Positions 18,386-27,452 are shown, counted from the first letter of the stretch. The stretch is 64,000 bases of DNA from Sulfitobacter indolifex (GCF_022788655.1 NZ_CP084951.1:868001-932000); one strand, 5' to 3'. The notes: a model not told the origin generated them from the letters alone. Program-made: numbers and translations.

Positions 18386-18635
18386 CAACGCCCTCTCCGC
18401 CCCCCACGGTTTTTCTTTCCGCGACGCGACCGCGCCTGTTGTTGGTGCCTTTGGCACCGCCGCTGGCAAAGTCGGCAGCTTGCTGGCACGCGGCGTGACC
18501 CAGATGCAGATTTCGCGCATGCAGTCTGTCCTCAACAGCATGAGCGACGATCAGCTAGAGCGCGCGGGCATCAAGCGGAACCAGATCCCGCAGCACGCCG
18601 AAGCGCTGGTTACCGAAGAATACGACGGTCTGTAA
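18375..18635 (+). CDS. Second DUF1127-like small protein
   Basis: An 86-residue protein starting inside the end of the previous gene, with AAAGGAACAG as ribosome binding site, so the two are translated from one message. Its second half (RMQSVLNSMSDDQLERAGIKRNQIPQHAEALV) follows the DUF1127 pattern of a helix, a D/E-L-x-x-x-GI turn and a second helix, but is more acidic. The first half is Ala/Gly rich. Confidence 0.8.
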   Translation: MKYNNALSAPHGFSFRDATAPVVGAFGTAAGKVGSLLARGVTQMQISRMQSVLNSMSDDQLERAGIKRNQIPQHAEALVTEEYDGL

Positions 18636-18689
18636 GCCTTAGGGCTTTCGACCTTCAGCAATCAATGCCGCGCCCTGAGCGCTGCATTG

Positions 18690-18810
18690 TCAGGCGTCGG
18701 ACCCCGTTCCTCCCCGGGTTGATCCGACACCGCATCTTAACGGTCCTCCTCCCGGACCCGTTATACCGGCCGGCAAGCTTACCTCCTCCCAAGCTTGCCG
18801 GCCCATGCTT
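18690..18810 (+). ncRNA. Cuckoo/CcsR-type small RNA array, three hairpins
   Basis: Three consecutive hairpins follow the DUF1127 genes, each presenting a C-rich anti-Shine-Dalgarno-like loop. Hairpin 1 pairs GTCGGA (18696) with TCCGAC (18723) and exposes TTCCTCCCC. Hairpin 2 pairs AACGGTCC with GGACCCGTT (one bulge) around TCCTCCC at 18747. Hairpin 3 pairs GGCCGGCAAGCTT (18768) with AAGCTTGCCGGCC (18791) around ACCTCCTCCC, and may also end transcription. CcsR RNAs of Rhodobacter sphaeroides have the CCUCCUCCC motif and are co-transcribed with a DUF1127 gene. The match in both structure and context is strong; function is inferred. Confidence 0.8.
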
Positions 18811-18823
18811 TTCCCGCTTCCGA

Positions 18824-19270
18824 CTACGGCGCCGCGCTGTCGAGCCAAAGCGTCACCGGCCCATCATTGACCAGCGCCACGGACATATCCGCGCCGAACC
18901 GGCCCTTTTGCACGGTGATATCCAAGGCGCTAAGGCTGCGCGCAAAATGCTCATAGAGCGCCTCGGCCATGTCAGGTTTCGCCGCACCCGAAAAACCGGG
19001 GCGGTTGCCGCGCGAAGTATCAGCGGCAAGGGTGAATTGGCTGACAACCAGCGCAGCACCGTCGGTCTGGGCAAGGCTGAGGTTCATCTTACCGTCCGTG
19101 TCCTTGAACAGCCGTAGCTTAGAGATCTTCAGCGCAAGCTTCTCTGCCGTCTCTTCCGTGTCTTCAGGCATGGCGCAGACGAGGATTAAGAGACCGGGGC
19201 CGATCCCTCCGACGACCTCACCTTCGACCGTAACCGAAGCCTCGGTCACCCTTTGCAACAATACGCGCAT
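18824..19270 (-). CDS. dtd: D-aminoacyl-tRNA deacylase
   Basis: A 148-residue DTD enzyme that removes D-amino acids (and Gly) wrongly loaded on tRNA. The protein opens [21 protein letters not shown]. The catalytic signatures are VSQFTLAAD (SQxT motif) and [12 protein letters not shown] (a variant of the NxGPVT motif). The length is normal. It starts one base after the nitroreductase stop, at the end of the long minus-strand gene run, and converges on the small-RNA array. Confidence 0.95.
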   Translation of the reverse strand: MRVLLQRVTEASVTVEGEVVGGIGPGLLILVCAMPEDTEETAEKLALKISKLRLFKDTDGKMNLSLAQTDGAALVVSQFTLAADTSRGNRPGFSGAAKPDMAEALYEHFARSLSALDITVQKGRFGADMSVALVNDGPVTLWLDSAAP

Positions 19271-19271
19271 A

Positions 19272-19949
19272 TCAGTCTTTCCAATCGATGATCTCTGAGG
19301 CGGCGGCCCGTTCGGTGCGGAAGGTATTGGCCGGGTGGTCAGGGTCTGCATAGCCGAATGAGATGGCGCAGAGTACCAGCCGATCTTCGGGCAGGCCGAG
19401 GTGACTGCGCACCACCGGCGCGTATGCGGCGATCGAGGCTTGCGCGACGCTGGCCACGCCAAGCGCTGTCGCGGCGAGCGTAAAAGCTGTGACGAATCCG
19501 CCGCAATCCATCGCGCCGTTAGGCCCAAGCTCGGTGGGTGACGTGACGATGGCAACATGCGGCGCGTCAAACAACGCGTAGTTGCGCAGCATCTGCGCCT
19601 TGCGGGCGACGCGGTCGGATTTCGCGATACCCACCGCGTTGTAAAGCTGAAAACCGCATGTGCGGCGACGCTCGGCATAAGCGCCGGAATAGCCAGTGGG
19701 CCAAGGCAAGTCAGGTTGAGCCGGAGCGTCCGCGTGCGCGGCTTCAAGCAGTGCGGCGCGGAAGGCATCGGTGCCCGCGCCACGGGTCACGGTCACCTGC
19801 CACGGCTGCGCGTTGCACCACGATGGCACATCGCGCGCGGCATTAACGATTTGGGTAATGGTCTCATCCGGCAGCGGATCGGGCCGGAAAGCGCGGCAAG
19901 AGTAGCGGGCCTGCAAAAGCGCGGCGAATTGGTCGTAGGTGTGGGTCAT
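19272..19949 (-). CDS. Nitroreductase-family protein
   Basis: A 225-residue flavin-dependent nitroreductase-fold protein. The FMN-binding start [15 protein letters not shown], the following [18 protein letters not shown] and the C-terminal [32 protein letters not shown] are typical. Reduction of nitro or quinone compounds is the family activity; the true substrate is unknown. The start overlaps the stop of the zinc-ribbon gene by four bases (ATGA). Confidence 0.88.
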   Translation of the reverse strand: MTHTYDQFAALLQARYSCRAFRPDPLPDETITQIVNAARDVPSWCNAQPWQVTVTRGAGTDAFRAALLEAAHADAPAQPDLPWPTGYSGAYAERRRTCGFQLYNAVGIAKSDRVARKAQMLRNYALFDAPHVAIVTSPTELGPNGAMDCGGFVTAFTLAATALGVASVAQASIAAYAPVVRSHLGLPEDRLVLCAISFGYADPDHPANTFRTERAAASEIIDWKD

Positions 19950-21058
19950 TGCTGTGCCATAAAATAGCCGACGATGGCGGCGGCGATCAGCCCCAGCACC
20001 ACGGCGAATGTGATTTTAATAGCAGAGTAGGGCCGCTCGCCCTGCACCTTGCCCGAGTGGCCGTTCACCACAAAACGATAGGTCTTGCCACGGTACTTAT
20101 AAGCGGCCAGCCAGACCGGCAGCAGGATATGTTTGAAGGTCACATCGCTGATCTGCGTATCGATGTTATGCACGCGCTGGCGGTCGCCGCCGATGTCGAA
20201 TTTCACGTCACGCTCAATCACCCGGTCCATATGGGCGCGGGCTTGGGTGAAGCCTTCCTCCAGCGTGACGCCGTAAGCCTCGGCTCGGAAACCGGCAAGG
20301 TATTCGGGCGCATAGGGCTCCAGCGCCGAAAGATCCCATGGGTGCAGCGCGTCGGTGTGTTTCTTGGGCAGCGAGCGCGAGGCCAGCACCAGCACATCAT
20401 CAAAGAACCGCGCCACCCGGCCCGAAGCGCTGCGCCAGCGCACTTTCGGCACCTGTTGCTGCACGCGCTTGCCGTTGCGCATGACGGTTTGGGTGACGTA
20501 ATAGACCGTGCCCCGCTCCCCGCGATAGCTTGAGGCCGTCTGCGCGTCATAGGTCCAGTAGGGCACGTAAATCCCCTGCATTTTCCGCCCCTTGCGCGCA
20601 TATTGCTGCAAGCCATTGGGCGCGAACCACAGGCTGCCGAGCCAATCTTTCATCGCATTGCGGGCGCTTTCTTCGGGCAGGGCAAAGGGCAGCACGGCGC
20701 GGGGTTTGATGTGGCGGTTGGTGCCGGTGTCGATCACAATTGGCGTGGCGCAAAAGGGGCATTCGGTGGCGTGTTTGCCGGGCTCGAACTCGACCTGTGC
20801 CGCGCAGTTGGGGCAGGTGGTGACGCGGGTCTCTTCCATCTCGGCGGCGGGCAGCGCGGCCTGCAATCCGGCGCGGAAGTCTTGCTCGGCAATAGCGTGG
20901 GCGTGGCGGCCCGTGCCGTCAATCGGCTCAACATTACCGCAATGATCGCAGATTAGCAGCGACTGTGCCGGGTCAAAGCGCATGTCAGAGCCGCAGGTAT
21001 CACAAGGAAAACGGTGCTCTTCCAGCGGGGCGGCGGGGGGTAGATCGGTGGCGGACAT
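19946..21058 (-). CDS. Zinc-ribbon membrane-anchored protein
   Basis: A 370-residue protein with two zinc ribbons near the N-terminus: CDTCG with CDHCG, and CPNC with CPFC. A long soluble middle and a single C-terminal membrane helix (about residues 347-367) follow. Such proteins are often mislabelled as primosomal protein N' or helicase, but I see no helicase motif. The middle holds IYVPYWTYDA and KHILLPVWLAAYKYRGKTYRFVVNG, a pattern I associate with zinc-ribbon proteins encoded beside SPFH-GYF proteins. The tail anchor and neighbours suggest a membrane-associated role. Confidence 0.7.
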   Translation of the reverse strand: MSATDLPPAAPLEEHRFPCDTCGSDMRFDPAQSLLICDHCGNVEPIDGTGRHAHAIAEQDFRAGLQAALPAAEMEETRVTTCPNCAAQVEFEPGKHATECPFCATPIVIDTGTNRHIKPRAVLPFALPEESARNAMKDWLGSLWFAPNGLQQYARKGRKMQGIYVPYWTYDAQTASSYRGERGTVYYVTQTVMRNGKRVQQQVPKVRWRSASGRVARFFDDVLVLASRSLPKKHTDALHPWDLSALEPYAPEYLAGFRAEAYGVTLEEGFTQARAHMDRVIERDVKFDIGGDRQRVHNIDTQISDVTFKHILLPVWLAAYKYRGKTYRFVVNGHSGKVQGERPYSAIKITFAVVLGLIAAAIVGYFMAQQ

Positions 21059-21129
21059 AAGACATGCTCTGCAAGGTCAATCGCGGCGGAGCCTAGCGGC
21101 CTTGTGGGGCATGGGCCAGACCTTGAACC

Positions 21130-21678
21130 TCACAAAAAGCGGTGCAGGCATTTCGGCGCCATGATCCGCAGCGCGTTGTCGCGCAAGCGCAGATGCCGCC
21201 AAAGGTGGAACAGCGCATGGGCACCCGCGATGGCGGCCAGCAGGTAGAATTCATAGATGTGGATTTTGCCGATCAGATCATGCGCACGCGGCAGGTTCAG
21301 CGGCGGGGCCACCGGCACCAGATCGCCCGCCATGAACAATCGTGGTGCAGTAAGACCAGGGCCAAATCCCGTGAGCGCCACGCCAAACAGCCCCCAAATC
21401 AACGCCTTATGCATCCATTGATGCACGCGCCGCGCCCAAGGCGGCAGCTTTGGCCCCGGTCGGCTGGCAAGGCCCCGGCGCAGGTAATCGGCGGTCCAGA
21501 GCAGACAGGCGGTGACAAAGACCAGACCCAGCAGCGAATGAATGCGAAAAGCCGTGCGGCCTAAGGGCAGCACATCTGCGGGGGTCACAAGGATGAACCA
21601 GATCAGCAGTGGCACCATCGACCAATGCAGCACCTTCAGGGCGCTGCGGCGGTTTGGAAAGTGAATGCGCGGTGTCAT
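21130..21678 (-). CDS. Cytochrome b561-type membrane protein
   Basis: A 182-residue integral membrane protein with four hydrophobic segments. His residues sit in the membrane context expected for two b hemes: VLHWSMVPLLIWF, IHSLLGL, VHQWMHKALIWG and IHIYEFYLLAAIAGAHALFHLWRH. It belongs to the prokaryotic cytochrome b561 group, which moves electrons between quinol and a partner. The partner is unknown; it sits between the SPFH-GYF and zinc-ribbon genes. Confidence 0.85.
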   Translation of the reverse strand: MTPRIHFPNRRSALKVLHWSMVPLLIWFILVTPADVLPLGRTAFRIHSLLGLVFVTACLLWTADYLRRGLASRPGPKLPPWARRVHQWMHKALIWGLFGVALTGFGPGLTAPRLFMAGDLVPVAPPLNLPRAHDLIGKIHIYEFYLLAAIAGAHALFHLWRHLRLRDNALRIMAPKCLHRFL

Positions 21679-21729
21679 GGCAGAGCCACGGGCAAAAGGC
21701 CTAAAAGTTTCACCCGCGGCAGCGCCGGA

Positions 21730-22848
21730 TCACGCGGGCGGCGGCGGGGGCGGCGGCATCACGGTAAAGAGTTGCGCCAGTTCGGCCACATCCTCGGCCT
21801 GCTGCCAGCCATCTTGGCCCGGCGTCCAGACCAGACTGTCACGCCCAAGGCTACCGTCACTCACCTTGCGCCCCATCGCGGCCTTGGAGAAGGGGCCAGA
21901 GGTCGCGCCATTTTCGGCAATGTGCCAGACTTTCTCGACCGGCGGTGGGGGCGGCGGCACGGGGGCGGCAGCGGCAGGTGCAGGGCGCGCGCCCCAAGGG
22001 CCAGCCTGCGCGGTAGCGGCTTGGGCCATGCTCATGCCGAGACCCGCACCAAGGCCGGTTTGCATCGCGGCACCCCCAGCCCCATCGCGGCCAAGCGCTT
22101 CGGCGGCTTGGAACTGCATGTATTCATTGAGGTTTCCGATCACGCCCATCGAAGTGCGCTTGTCCATGACCGCCTCAACCGCGGGCGGGAGCGAGATGTT
22201 TTCGATATAAAGCTCTGGCATCGCGAGGCCGTATTCCGCGATCTGTGCAGCGATGTCCTTGCCGACCAATTGCCCCAGCTCGTGCGTGTTTGCTGCCATG
22301 TCGAGCACCGGAATGCCCGAACTTGCCAAGGTCCGCGAAAAGGCTTGCACGATGATGTTACGGATTTGGTAAGAGATTTCGTCCATGGTGAATTCACCAT
22401 CGGTGCCCACAATCTCGGTTAGGAACCGGGCTGCATCACTCACGCGCACCGAATAGGTGCCATAGGCCCGCAGCCGCACCGGGCCAAACTCAGGATCGCG
22501 GGCGATGATCGGGTTTTTCGTCCCCCATTTCAGATCGTTGAACCGGGTTGTGTTGACGAAGTAAATCTCGGATTTGAACGGGCTTTTGAACCCGTGATCC
22601 CAATGTTGAAGGGAGGTCATAATCGGCATGTTGTTGGTCTCAAGCATATAGAGACCGGGGGTGAAGACATCCGCCAACTGCCCCTCATGCACAAAGACCG
22701 CCGCTTGCCCCTCACGCACGGTGAGCTTGGCTCCGTATTTGATCTCATGGCCCTCACGCTCGAACCGCCAGACCATCGTGTCGCGGGTGTCGTCAGTCCA
22801 GTGAATGACGTCGATGAACTGGCCGGAGAGGAAATCGAAAATGCCCAT
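21730..22848 (-). CDS. SPFH-domain protein with C-terminal GYF-like domain
   Basis: A 372-residue protein of the YdjI/virion-core-protein-like SPFH family. Residues 1-240 form the SPFH part (AVFVHEGQLADVFTPGLYMLETNNMPI; FGPVRLRAYGTYSVRVSD; IAQIAEYGLAMPELYIENISLP). A Gly/Ala/Pro linker follows, then a GYF_2-type domain (WHIAENGATSGPFSKAAMGRKVSDG...LVWTPGQDGWQQAEDV) and a poly-Pro end. SPFH proteins scaffold membrane microdomains, and GYF domains bind Pro-rich ligands. Its neighbours TelA and XpaC suggest a common membrane-stress complex. Confidence 0.85.
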   Translation of the reverse strand: MGIFDFLSGQFIDVIHWTDDTRDTMVWRFEREGHEIKYGAKLTVREGQAAVFVHEGQLADVFTPGLYMLETNNMPIMTSLQHWDHGFKSPFKSEIYFVNTTRFNDLKWGTKNPIIARDPEFGPVRLRAYGTYSVRVSDAARFLTEIVGTDGEFTMDEISYQIRNIIVQAFSRTLASSGIPVLDMAANTHELGQLVGKDIAAQIAEYGLAMPELYIENISLPPAVEAVMDKRTSMGVIGNLNEYMQFQAAEALGRDGAGGAAMQTGLGAGLGMSMAQAATAQAGPWGARPAPAAAAPVPPPPPPVEKVWHIAENGATSGPFSKAAMGRKVSDGSLGRDSLVWTPGQDGWQQAEDVAELAQLFTVMPPPPPPPA

Positions 22849-22883
22849 GGGAATGGTCCTTATTCTTTGGTCGTAAGGGTGCG

Positions 22884-23846
22884 TTACACCGGCCCATCCG
22901 TCAACTCGCGCGCGATGATCCGGGTGATCGGGTTAACCTGTTCTGCTGTCATGCCGGGGCGCAGACGCGCATCATAAAGCATCTTGAGCAAGAGTTCGTC
23001 ATGCCGTGTCAGTAGCGCGAATTCGTCGTCGTCGTTAAAGATCGAAGGCCGCGCGGCGGGGCTGTCATTGGCCAGGCCCAACCCTTGAGCCAGCTCTTCG
23101 TGGATGCACGACAACCGCAGCAATTCGGGGTTTTCCGAGCGGATCACCGCCACAGCGGCGGTGTAGACGTTGGGATTGTCGCCCACCGCATAGGCCGCCA
23201 CGGCACAGTAGGTGTCGCGTCGCATGTTGCGCATGGCGCGTAGCGAAGAGGGGCTAACCCCTGCGACCTTTTCCGCCGCATGGGTCAAAGCATCAACGCG
23301 GTCGTCTTCAGAGGCCACAACCACCATGAAATTAGGCGTGCCAGTCGTTGAGATCGGATGCCCCGTAATCCGCGCGAGCCGTCGGGCGAAAGCCTTGATA
23401 TTGGTTGTGTCCGAGCGGCGTTGCGAGGGTGGAATGCTATCACCAAAGATGATCTGCATGTGTACAGGCCCTTCCCAGCGGCGCAGGGGGCTGGCCCCGC
23501 CGTGGCCCGAAAAATCACCGTCATATTCGTTGTACAACGCGATCTGTTCGAAATTACGCGCTAACATTTCGCTGGTGAAGGGCGTGTCTTCCCCGCCGCC
23601 ATCTTGACGCAGCAGTTCCTGGCTAAGCTGCGCCTTTTCAACCTGATGCAAATAGCTGCGCAGCATGGCGCTTTTTTGCGAAGTCGGCTGTGCAACCACC
23701 GGCGCGGGTGGGGGCGCCACCGCAGGGCGGGCCTGCGGTTTGGCGACCTTTTGCAAGACAGGCTCAGGCTCAGCGCAGGCAAGCAAAAGCGCGCTCAGCG
23801 TCAGCGCCGCTGCGGCGCGCAGATGTCTTCGCAGACGACCTTGCAT
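22884..23846 (-). CDS. DUF2927 lipoprotein
   Basis: A 320-residue exported lipoprotein. The start is chosen because a signal peptide with lipobox LLAC (Cys near residue 24) follows at once. The mature part contains the DUF2927 core: PVHMQIIFGDSIPPSQR, a strand-rich centre and HEELAQGLGLANDSPAARPSIFNDDDEFALLTRHDELLLKMLYD. The HEE-x6-GL element looks like a zincin-type metal site, so a protease role is possible but unproven. It lies between telA and the SPFH gene on the same strand. Confidence 0.8.
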   Translation of the reverse strand: MQGRLRRHLRAAAALTLSALLLACAEPEPVLQKVAKPQARPAVAPPPAPVVAQPTSQKSAMLRSYLHQVEKAQLSQELLRQDGGGEDTPFTSEMLARNFEQIALYNEYDGDFSGHGGASPLRRWEGPVHMQIIFGDSIPPSQRRSDTTNIKAFARRLARITGHPISTTGTPNFMVVVASEDDRVDALTHAAEKVAGVSPSSLRAMRNMRRDTYCAVAAYAVGDNPNVYTAAVAVIRSENPELLRLSCIHEELAQGLGLANDSPAARPSIFNDDDEFALLTRHDELLLKMLYDARLRPGMTAEQVNPITRIIARELTDGPV

Positions 23847-23868
23847 TGCCTGTTTCCTCACGCCGGTT

Positions 23869-25068
23869 TCAGCTCGGAACCGAGTTGCTGGTTGTGTCAC
23901 CCAAACCCGTTTCACGGGCTTTGGCGGCGGCCAGTGTATCGCGCAGACGGCCTTCCATTTCTTGCAATTCCTTCTCGGCGCTGGCGCGTTTCGCTTTGCC
24001 CTCATCCGCGATCTGAAGCGATTCCTCGATGGTGCCGATCAGGTCTTCATTGGCCTGCTTCACCGCTTCGATGTCAAACACACCGCGTTCCATTTCTTGG
24101 CGGATCACCTTGTTGCTGTCGCGCAAGTTTTTGGCGTTGGAGGTGAGAAGTTCGTTCGTGAGGTCGTTCGCCTCACGTACCGCGCCCGCCGCTTCACTGC
24201 TGCGCTGGATGGTCACGGCCTGCGCCAGTTGGGTTTCCCACAGCGGCACGGTGTTCACCAAGGTCGAGTTGATCTTGGTCACGAGGCTCTTGTCGTTTTC
24301 TTGCACCAACCGGATCGAGGGCAGAGATTGCATCGTGACCTGTCGCGTCAGTTTGAGGTCGTGCACCCGGCGCTCCAGATCGTCCCGCGCGGCACGCAGA
24401 TCGCGCAGCTCTTGGGCGCGCATGACTTGATTGTCCTCGCCCGCCTTATCCAGTGCAGTCTGCTTTGCAGGAATGGTCTTGTGATCCAGTTCCACGATCT
24501 TGGCTTCGCCAGCAGAAATATAGAGCGCCAGCTCATCGTAAAATTGCAGCGTCTTTTCATAGAGCAGGTCGAGCGATTTGATGTCTTTCAACAGCGTATG
24601 CTCATGGGCCAACAGATTGTCGGTGATCCGATCAATCTGGCCCTGTACCTCTTCAAACCGGGCCGTAAACTTGGCGAAGGGCGTCGCACGCCCAAGCAGC
24701 TTTTCCCACCAGCTTTGCTTGCGGCGCACGTCGAGCTCCGAGACCGAAAAGCCGCGAATGGCGCTAACCATCGTACGTAGGCTGTCCCCTGCGGGGCCGA
24801 CATCCTTATTGCGCACATCCGCAAGCATGGATTGGCTGATCACTTGCAGTTCCGCCTGCGCGGCAGAGCCAAAGCTGACGATGGATTGCGTATCGGTTAC
24901 GTCGATCTCGGCCATGCGCTTTTGAATTTCCGCGCTCTGGGTCGCATTGGCTTTGGCCAAGGGCACGATGGCATTGGCGTCTGCGGGTTCGGGCAGGATT
25001 GTTGCGTTCACTTCTTCGACCAACCCTTGCGACTGGGCGGCTTTTTCACGGACGGCATCGGTCATCAC
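23869..25068 (-). CDS. telA: TelA/KlaA-family protein
   Basis: A 399-residue soluble, almost fully helical protein with long predicted coiled coils (residues 120-380). TelA marks include the WWEKLLGRATPFAKFTARFEEVQGQIDRI segment and MQSLPSIRLVQENDKSLVTKINSTLVNTVPLWETQLAQAV. The family was named for tellurite resistance but is more widely linked to membrane stress. It overlaps xpaC by four bases, a gene pair seen in many bacteria. Confidence 0.93.
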   Translation of the reverse strand: MMTDAVREKAAQSQGLVEEVNATILPEPADANAIVPLAKANATQSAEIQKRMAEIDVTDTQSIVSFGSAAQAELQVISQSMLADVRNKDVGPAGDSLRTMVSAIRGFSVSELDVRRKQSWWEKLLGRATPFAKFTARFEEVQGQIDRITDNLLAHEHTLLKDIKSLDLLYEKTLQFYDELALYISAGEAKIVELDHKTIPAKQTALDKAGEDNQVMRAQELRDLRAARDDLERRVHDLKLTRQVTMQSLPSIRLVQENDKSLVTKINSTLVNTVPLWETQLAQAVTIQRSSEAAGAVREANDLTNELLTSNAKNLRDSNKVIRQEMERGVFDIEAVKQANEDLIGTIEESLQIADEGKAKRASAEKELQEMEGRLRDTLAAAKARETGLGDTTSNSVPS

Positions 25069-25979
25069 TGATCTTCCTTAGTATTTGCGGGCGTCGGCTG
25101 ATCCAGCCTGACCCCCTCGCGGGAGAGACGCGCGCGCAGCACGTCAATTTCGACGTTCAGATCGCTGCGGTCGTCAAGCAGGGATTTCGCCGTGCGGGCA
25201 GCGAAATTTTCGTCCAGATCGTCGAGGAGTGCTAGGTAATCATTGCGGGCTTGGTCATCATGGTTGCGGGCATAGAGATCGGCGAACTTCACCGTCGCAT
25301 CATGCGCGCCGCGTAAGTAGACGACAAGGTATTTGCGGGCGGCGGTCAGATCTCGTGGGTCTTCTTCGACGGTGCGGATCAAATGGCGGGCGGTGTCTTG
25401 AAAGTCAGCCAAGCGCGCTTCTGCCCGGCGGTCCCCGGCGCGCAGTATGGCCTGGCTCATGCCCGTCAGCAGTTTCTCCGCCTCATCCACCACGCGGGCC
25501 ACGCGGTCTTGTTGGAAGGTGTCGATGCCTTCCATGCCTTTGTTTTTCATGGGATCAATGCCGAATGCAGCCACATGTAGTGCTGTGGTTGCCGCGCCGA
25601 ACAGCACGGGCGCCACGATGCCCGGCTCAGATGTGTAAGCGGCGATCGCGGTGCCCACTCCGGTCAGCAGGGCCGCGAATATCTTGCGTGGCCATGCGGG
25701 GCGGCGGGCCACTTTGCGTTCATGGTATTCGGCCTCGGCCAATAGCCCTTCGCGCAGCAGCCAAACGCCTGACGCCAGAACAAACGCGCCCGCAAGGCCC
25801 AGAACCAAAGTGCCAGCGCCGCCAACCAGGGATGTTGCCGCCAGAACCGCCGGTGGTACGAACATTAGGTTCACACGCCCGCCCGCTGGATCAACCCGCA
25901 GCCGCTGCGTTTTACGCGGAGTGCCGCCGGGCTTTACATCAGAATCGGGGCTATAACGTCCGCCAAAGCGCTGCGCCAT
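25065..25979 (-). CDS. xpaC: XpaC-family protein (5-bromo-4-chloroindolyl phosphate hydrolysis)
   Basis: A 304-residue protein with two hydrophobic blocks in the first half (about residues 40-75 and 100-140) and a charged helical second half (DRVARVVDEAEKLLTGMSQAILRAGDRRAEARLADFQDTARHL). This fits the XpaC family, partner of TelA. Despite the name no phosphatase motif is visible, and the enzyme activity is doubtful for the whole family. It probably anchors TelA-like helices at the membrane. Confidence 0.85.
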   Translation of the reverse strand: MAQRFGGRYSPDSDVKPGGTPRKTQRLRVDPAGGRVNLMFVPPAVLAATSLVGGAGTLVLGLAGAFVLASGVWLLREGLLAEAEYHERKVARRPAWPRKIFAALLTGVGTAIAAYTSEPGIVAPVLFGAATTALHVAAFGIDPMKNKGMEGIDTFQQDRVARVVDEAEKLLTGMSQAILRAGDRRAEARLADFQDTARHLIRTVEEDPRDLTAARKYLVVYLRGAHDATVKFADLYARNHDDQARNDYLALLDDLDENFAARTAKSLLDDRSDLNVEIDVLRARLSREGVRLDQPTPANTKEDQ

Positions 25980-25982
25980 TGA

Positions 25983-26213
25983 TCAGAGCCCCCCAAGAAA
26001 TCCGCTGGTCACGCCGAGCAGCACAACCAGCAATGCCCCATAGGCGATCTTTTGAAAGGGTGTCGGCGCCATCAAATTTCCCCTTTTGCTGCCCCAGATG
26101 GGACGCAATGCCGTGCCGGCGGTGTCTGCAGCGCGCCCCATCAGTGAGGCCACGCCGAGGATGATAACCAACAGCGCAGCCAAGGCCACCAAAAACATCA
26201 ATATTCGCGCCAT
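25983..26213 (-). CDS. Small membrane protein before xpaC
   Basis: A 76-residue protein with two membrane helices (residues 5-25 and 55-75) joined by a short cytoplasm-like loop. I recognise no family. It ends three bases before xpaC starts, so the two genes are translationally linked and the product is likely a partner of the XpaC-TelA module. Confidence 0.75.
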   Translation of the reverse strand: MARILMFLVALAALLVIILGVASLMGRAADTAGTALRPIWGSKRGNLMAPTPFQKIAYGALLVVLLGVTSGFLGGL

Positions 26214-26325
26214 ATTGCCCTTTTCTGACAGCGGTTTCGCGCTGATCTTGCCTGCCGTTCTTTATTCAACGCGCGCGGCTCAGCAGCGTTCCAAAAGCGG
26301 GCGACGCAGCTTGGGGCGGGCCTGC

Positions 26326-27390
26326 TCAGCGGCGGGGCTTTGGGCCTCGGCTGCCGGGCTTTCCGGCTGGTTTGCCACCCGTACGGCTGCCGGGGCGTGC
26401 GCCCGGTTTATCTGCGGTTCTACCCGCTGCCGCCTTGCCACGTGGCGCGTTTTTGGCTTTGCCCCCCCCGCGGCGGGGGGGCGGTTCATCGTCTTCGCCC
26501 CGTTGGACCGGCATGCCAGGCTGGCCCGCGCCGCCAAAACCACCGGGCTTGCGCCGCGGTGGACGGCGGACGGCGGTGGGTTTTTTGACGGCGGTGCCGG
26601 TTGGGTCTTCCAACTCCAACCCCAGCTGATCGCGCACGATCTTGCGGCGCAGCTCTTCGACTTCGCCCGTTTTCAGTTCGCCCAACTGGAACGGGCCATA
26701 GGACGTGCGGATCAGCCGGTTGACGGTCAGGCCCACGGCCTCCATCGCGCGGCGAATCTCGCGGTTGCGACCTTCGCGTAGACCGATGGTCAGCCACGCA
26801 TTCGCGCCTTGCTGGCGATCCAGCGTCACGTCCATCGGCAGGAAATTCTCGCCCTCCACGGTGATGCCGCGGCGCAGTGGCTCAAGCATTTCGTCTGTGG
26901 GGCGGCCATTCACCCGCGCGCGGTAGCGGCGCAGCCAGCCGGTGCTAGGCAGTTCAAGCTTACGTTTCACGCCGCCGTCGTTTGTCAGCAGCAGCAGCCC
27001 TTCTGAGTTGAGGTCGAGCCTGCCGATGGTCATCACGCGCGGCATGTCTTCGGGGAGGTCGTCAAATATCGTCTCGCGCCCCTTCTCATCACGTGCGGTG
27101 GTCACCAGCCCGGCGGGCTTGTGATAAAGCCACATGCGCGGCGGCTCGGGCGCGCCGACGGGGGTGTTGTCGACGGTGATCTTGTCCTCGGGCGTGACGT
27201 TGAGCGCAGGTGAGTCGATCTGCTCTCCATTCACGCGCACGCGGCCCGCTTCGATCATCCGCTCAGCTTCGCGGCGCGACGCGACACCGGCGCGCGATAG
27301 CACCTTGGCGATGCGGTCGCCCTTAGACGTGCTGGCGTCGGTATCGGTATTTTGCGGGCCGGGGCCGGAGGGGGGCGTTTTTGCGTTCAT
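26326..27390 (-). CDS. rluB: Pseudouridine synthase, RluB/RsuA type
   Basis: A 354-residue rRNA pseudouridine synthase. An S4 RNA-binding domain (DRIAKVLSRAGVASRREAERMIEAG) precedes the catalytic domain with the Asp in GRLDLNSEGLLLLTND and the later LREGRNREIRRAMEAVGLTV. Residues from about 265 on form a disordered tail rich in Lys, Arg, Pro and Gly, common in alphaproteobacterial members. RluB (23S rRNA) is more likely than RsuA, but this rests on the general pattern. Confidence 0.9.
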   Translation of the reverse strand: MNAKTPPSGPGPQNTDTDASTSKGDRIAKVLSRAGVASRREAERMIEAGRVRVNGEQIDSPALNVTPEDKITVDNTPVGAPEPPRMWLYHKPAGLVTTARDEKGRETIFDDLPEDMPRVMTIGRLDLNSEGLLLLTNDGGVKRKLELPSTGWLRRYRARVNGRPTDEMLEPLRRGITVEGENFLPMDVTLDRQQGANAWLTIGLREGRNREIRRAMEAVGLTVNRLIRTSYGPFQLGELKTGEVEELRRKIVRDQLGLELEDPTGTAVKKPTAVRRPPRRKPGGFGGAGQPGMPVQRGEDDEPPPRRGGGKAKNAPRGKAAAGRTADKPGARPGSRTGGKPAGKPGSRGPKPRR

Positions 27391-27452
27391 ACACTGCGCT
27401 TACCCTGTTTCACGGGCTTGCGAAAGGGTGGCGTTTGCGGCCAAGTGGCAGA

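Noticed and set aside
19946..21058. Helicase or primosomal protein N'
   Set aside because: Only zinc ribbons and a tail anchor are visible; Walker and helicase motifs are absent.
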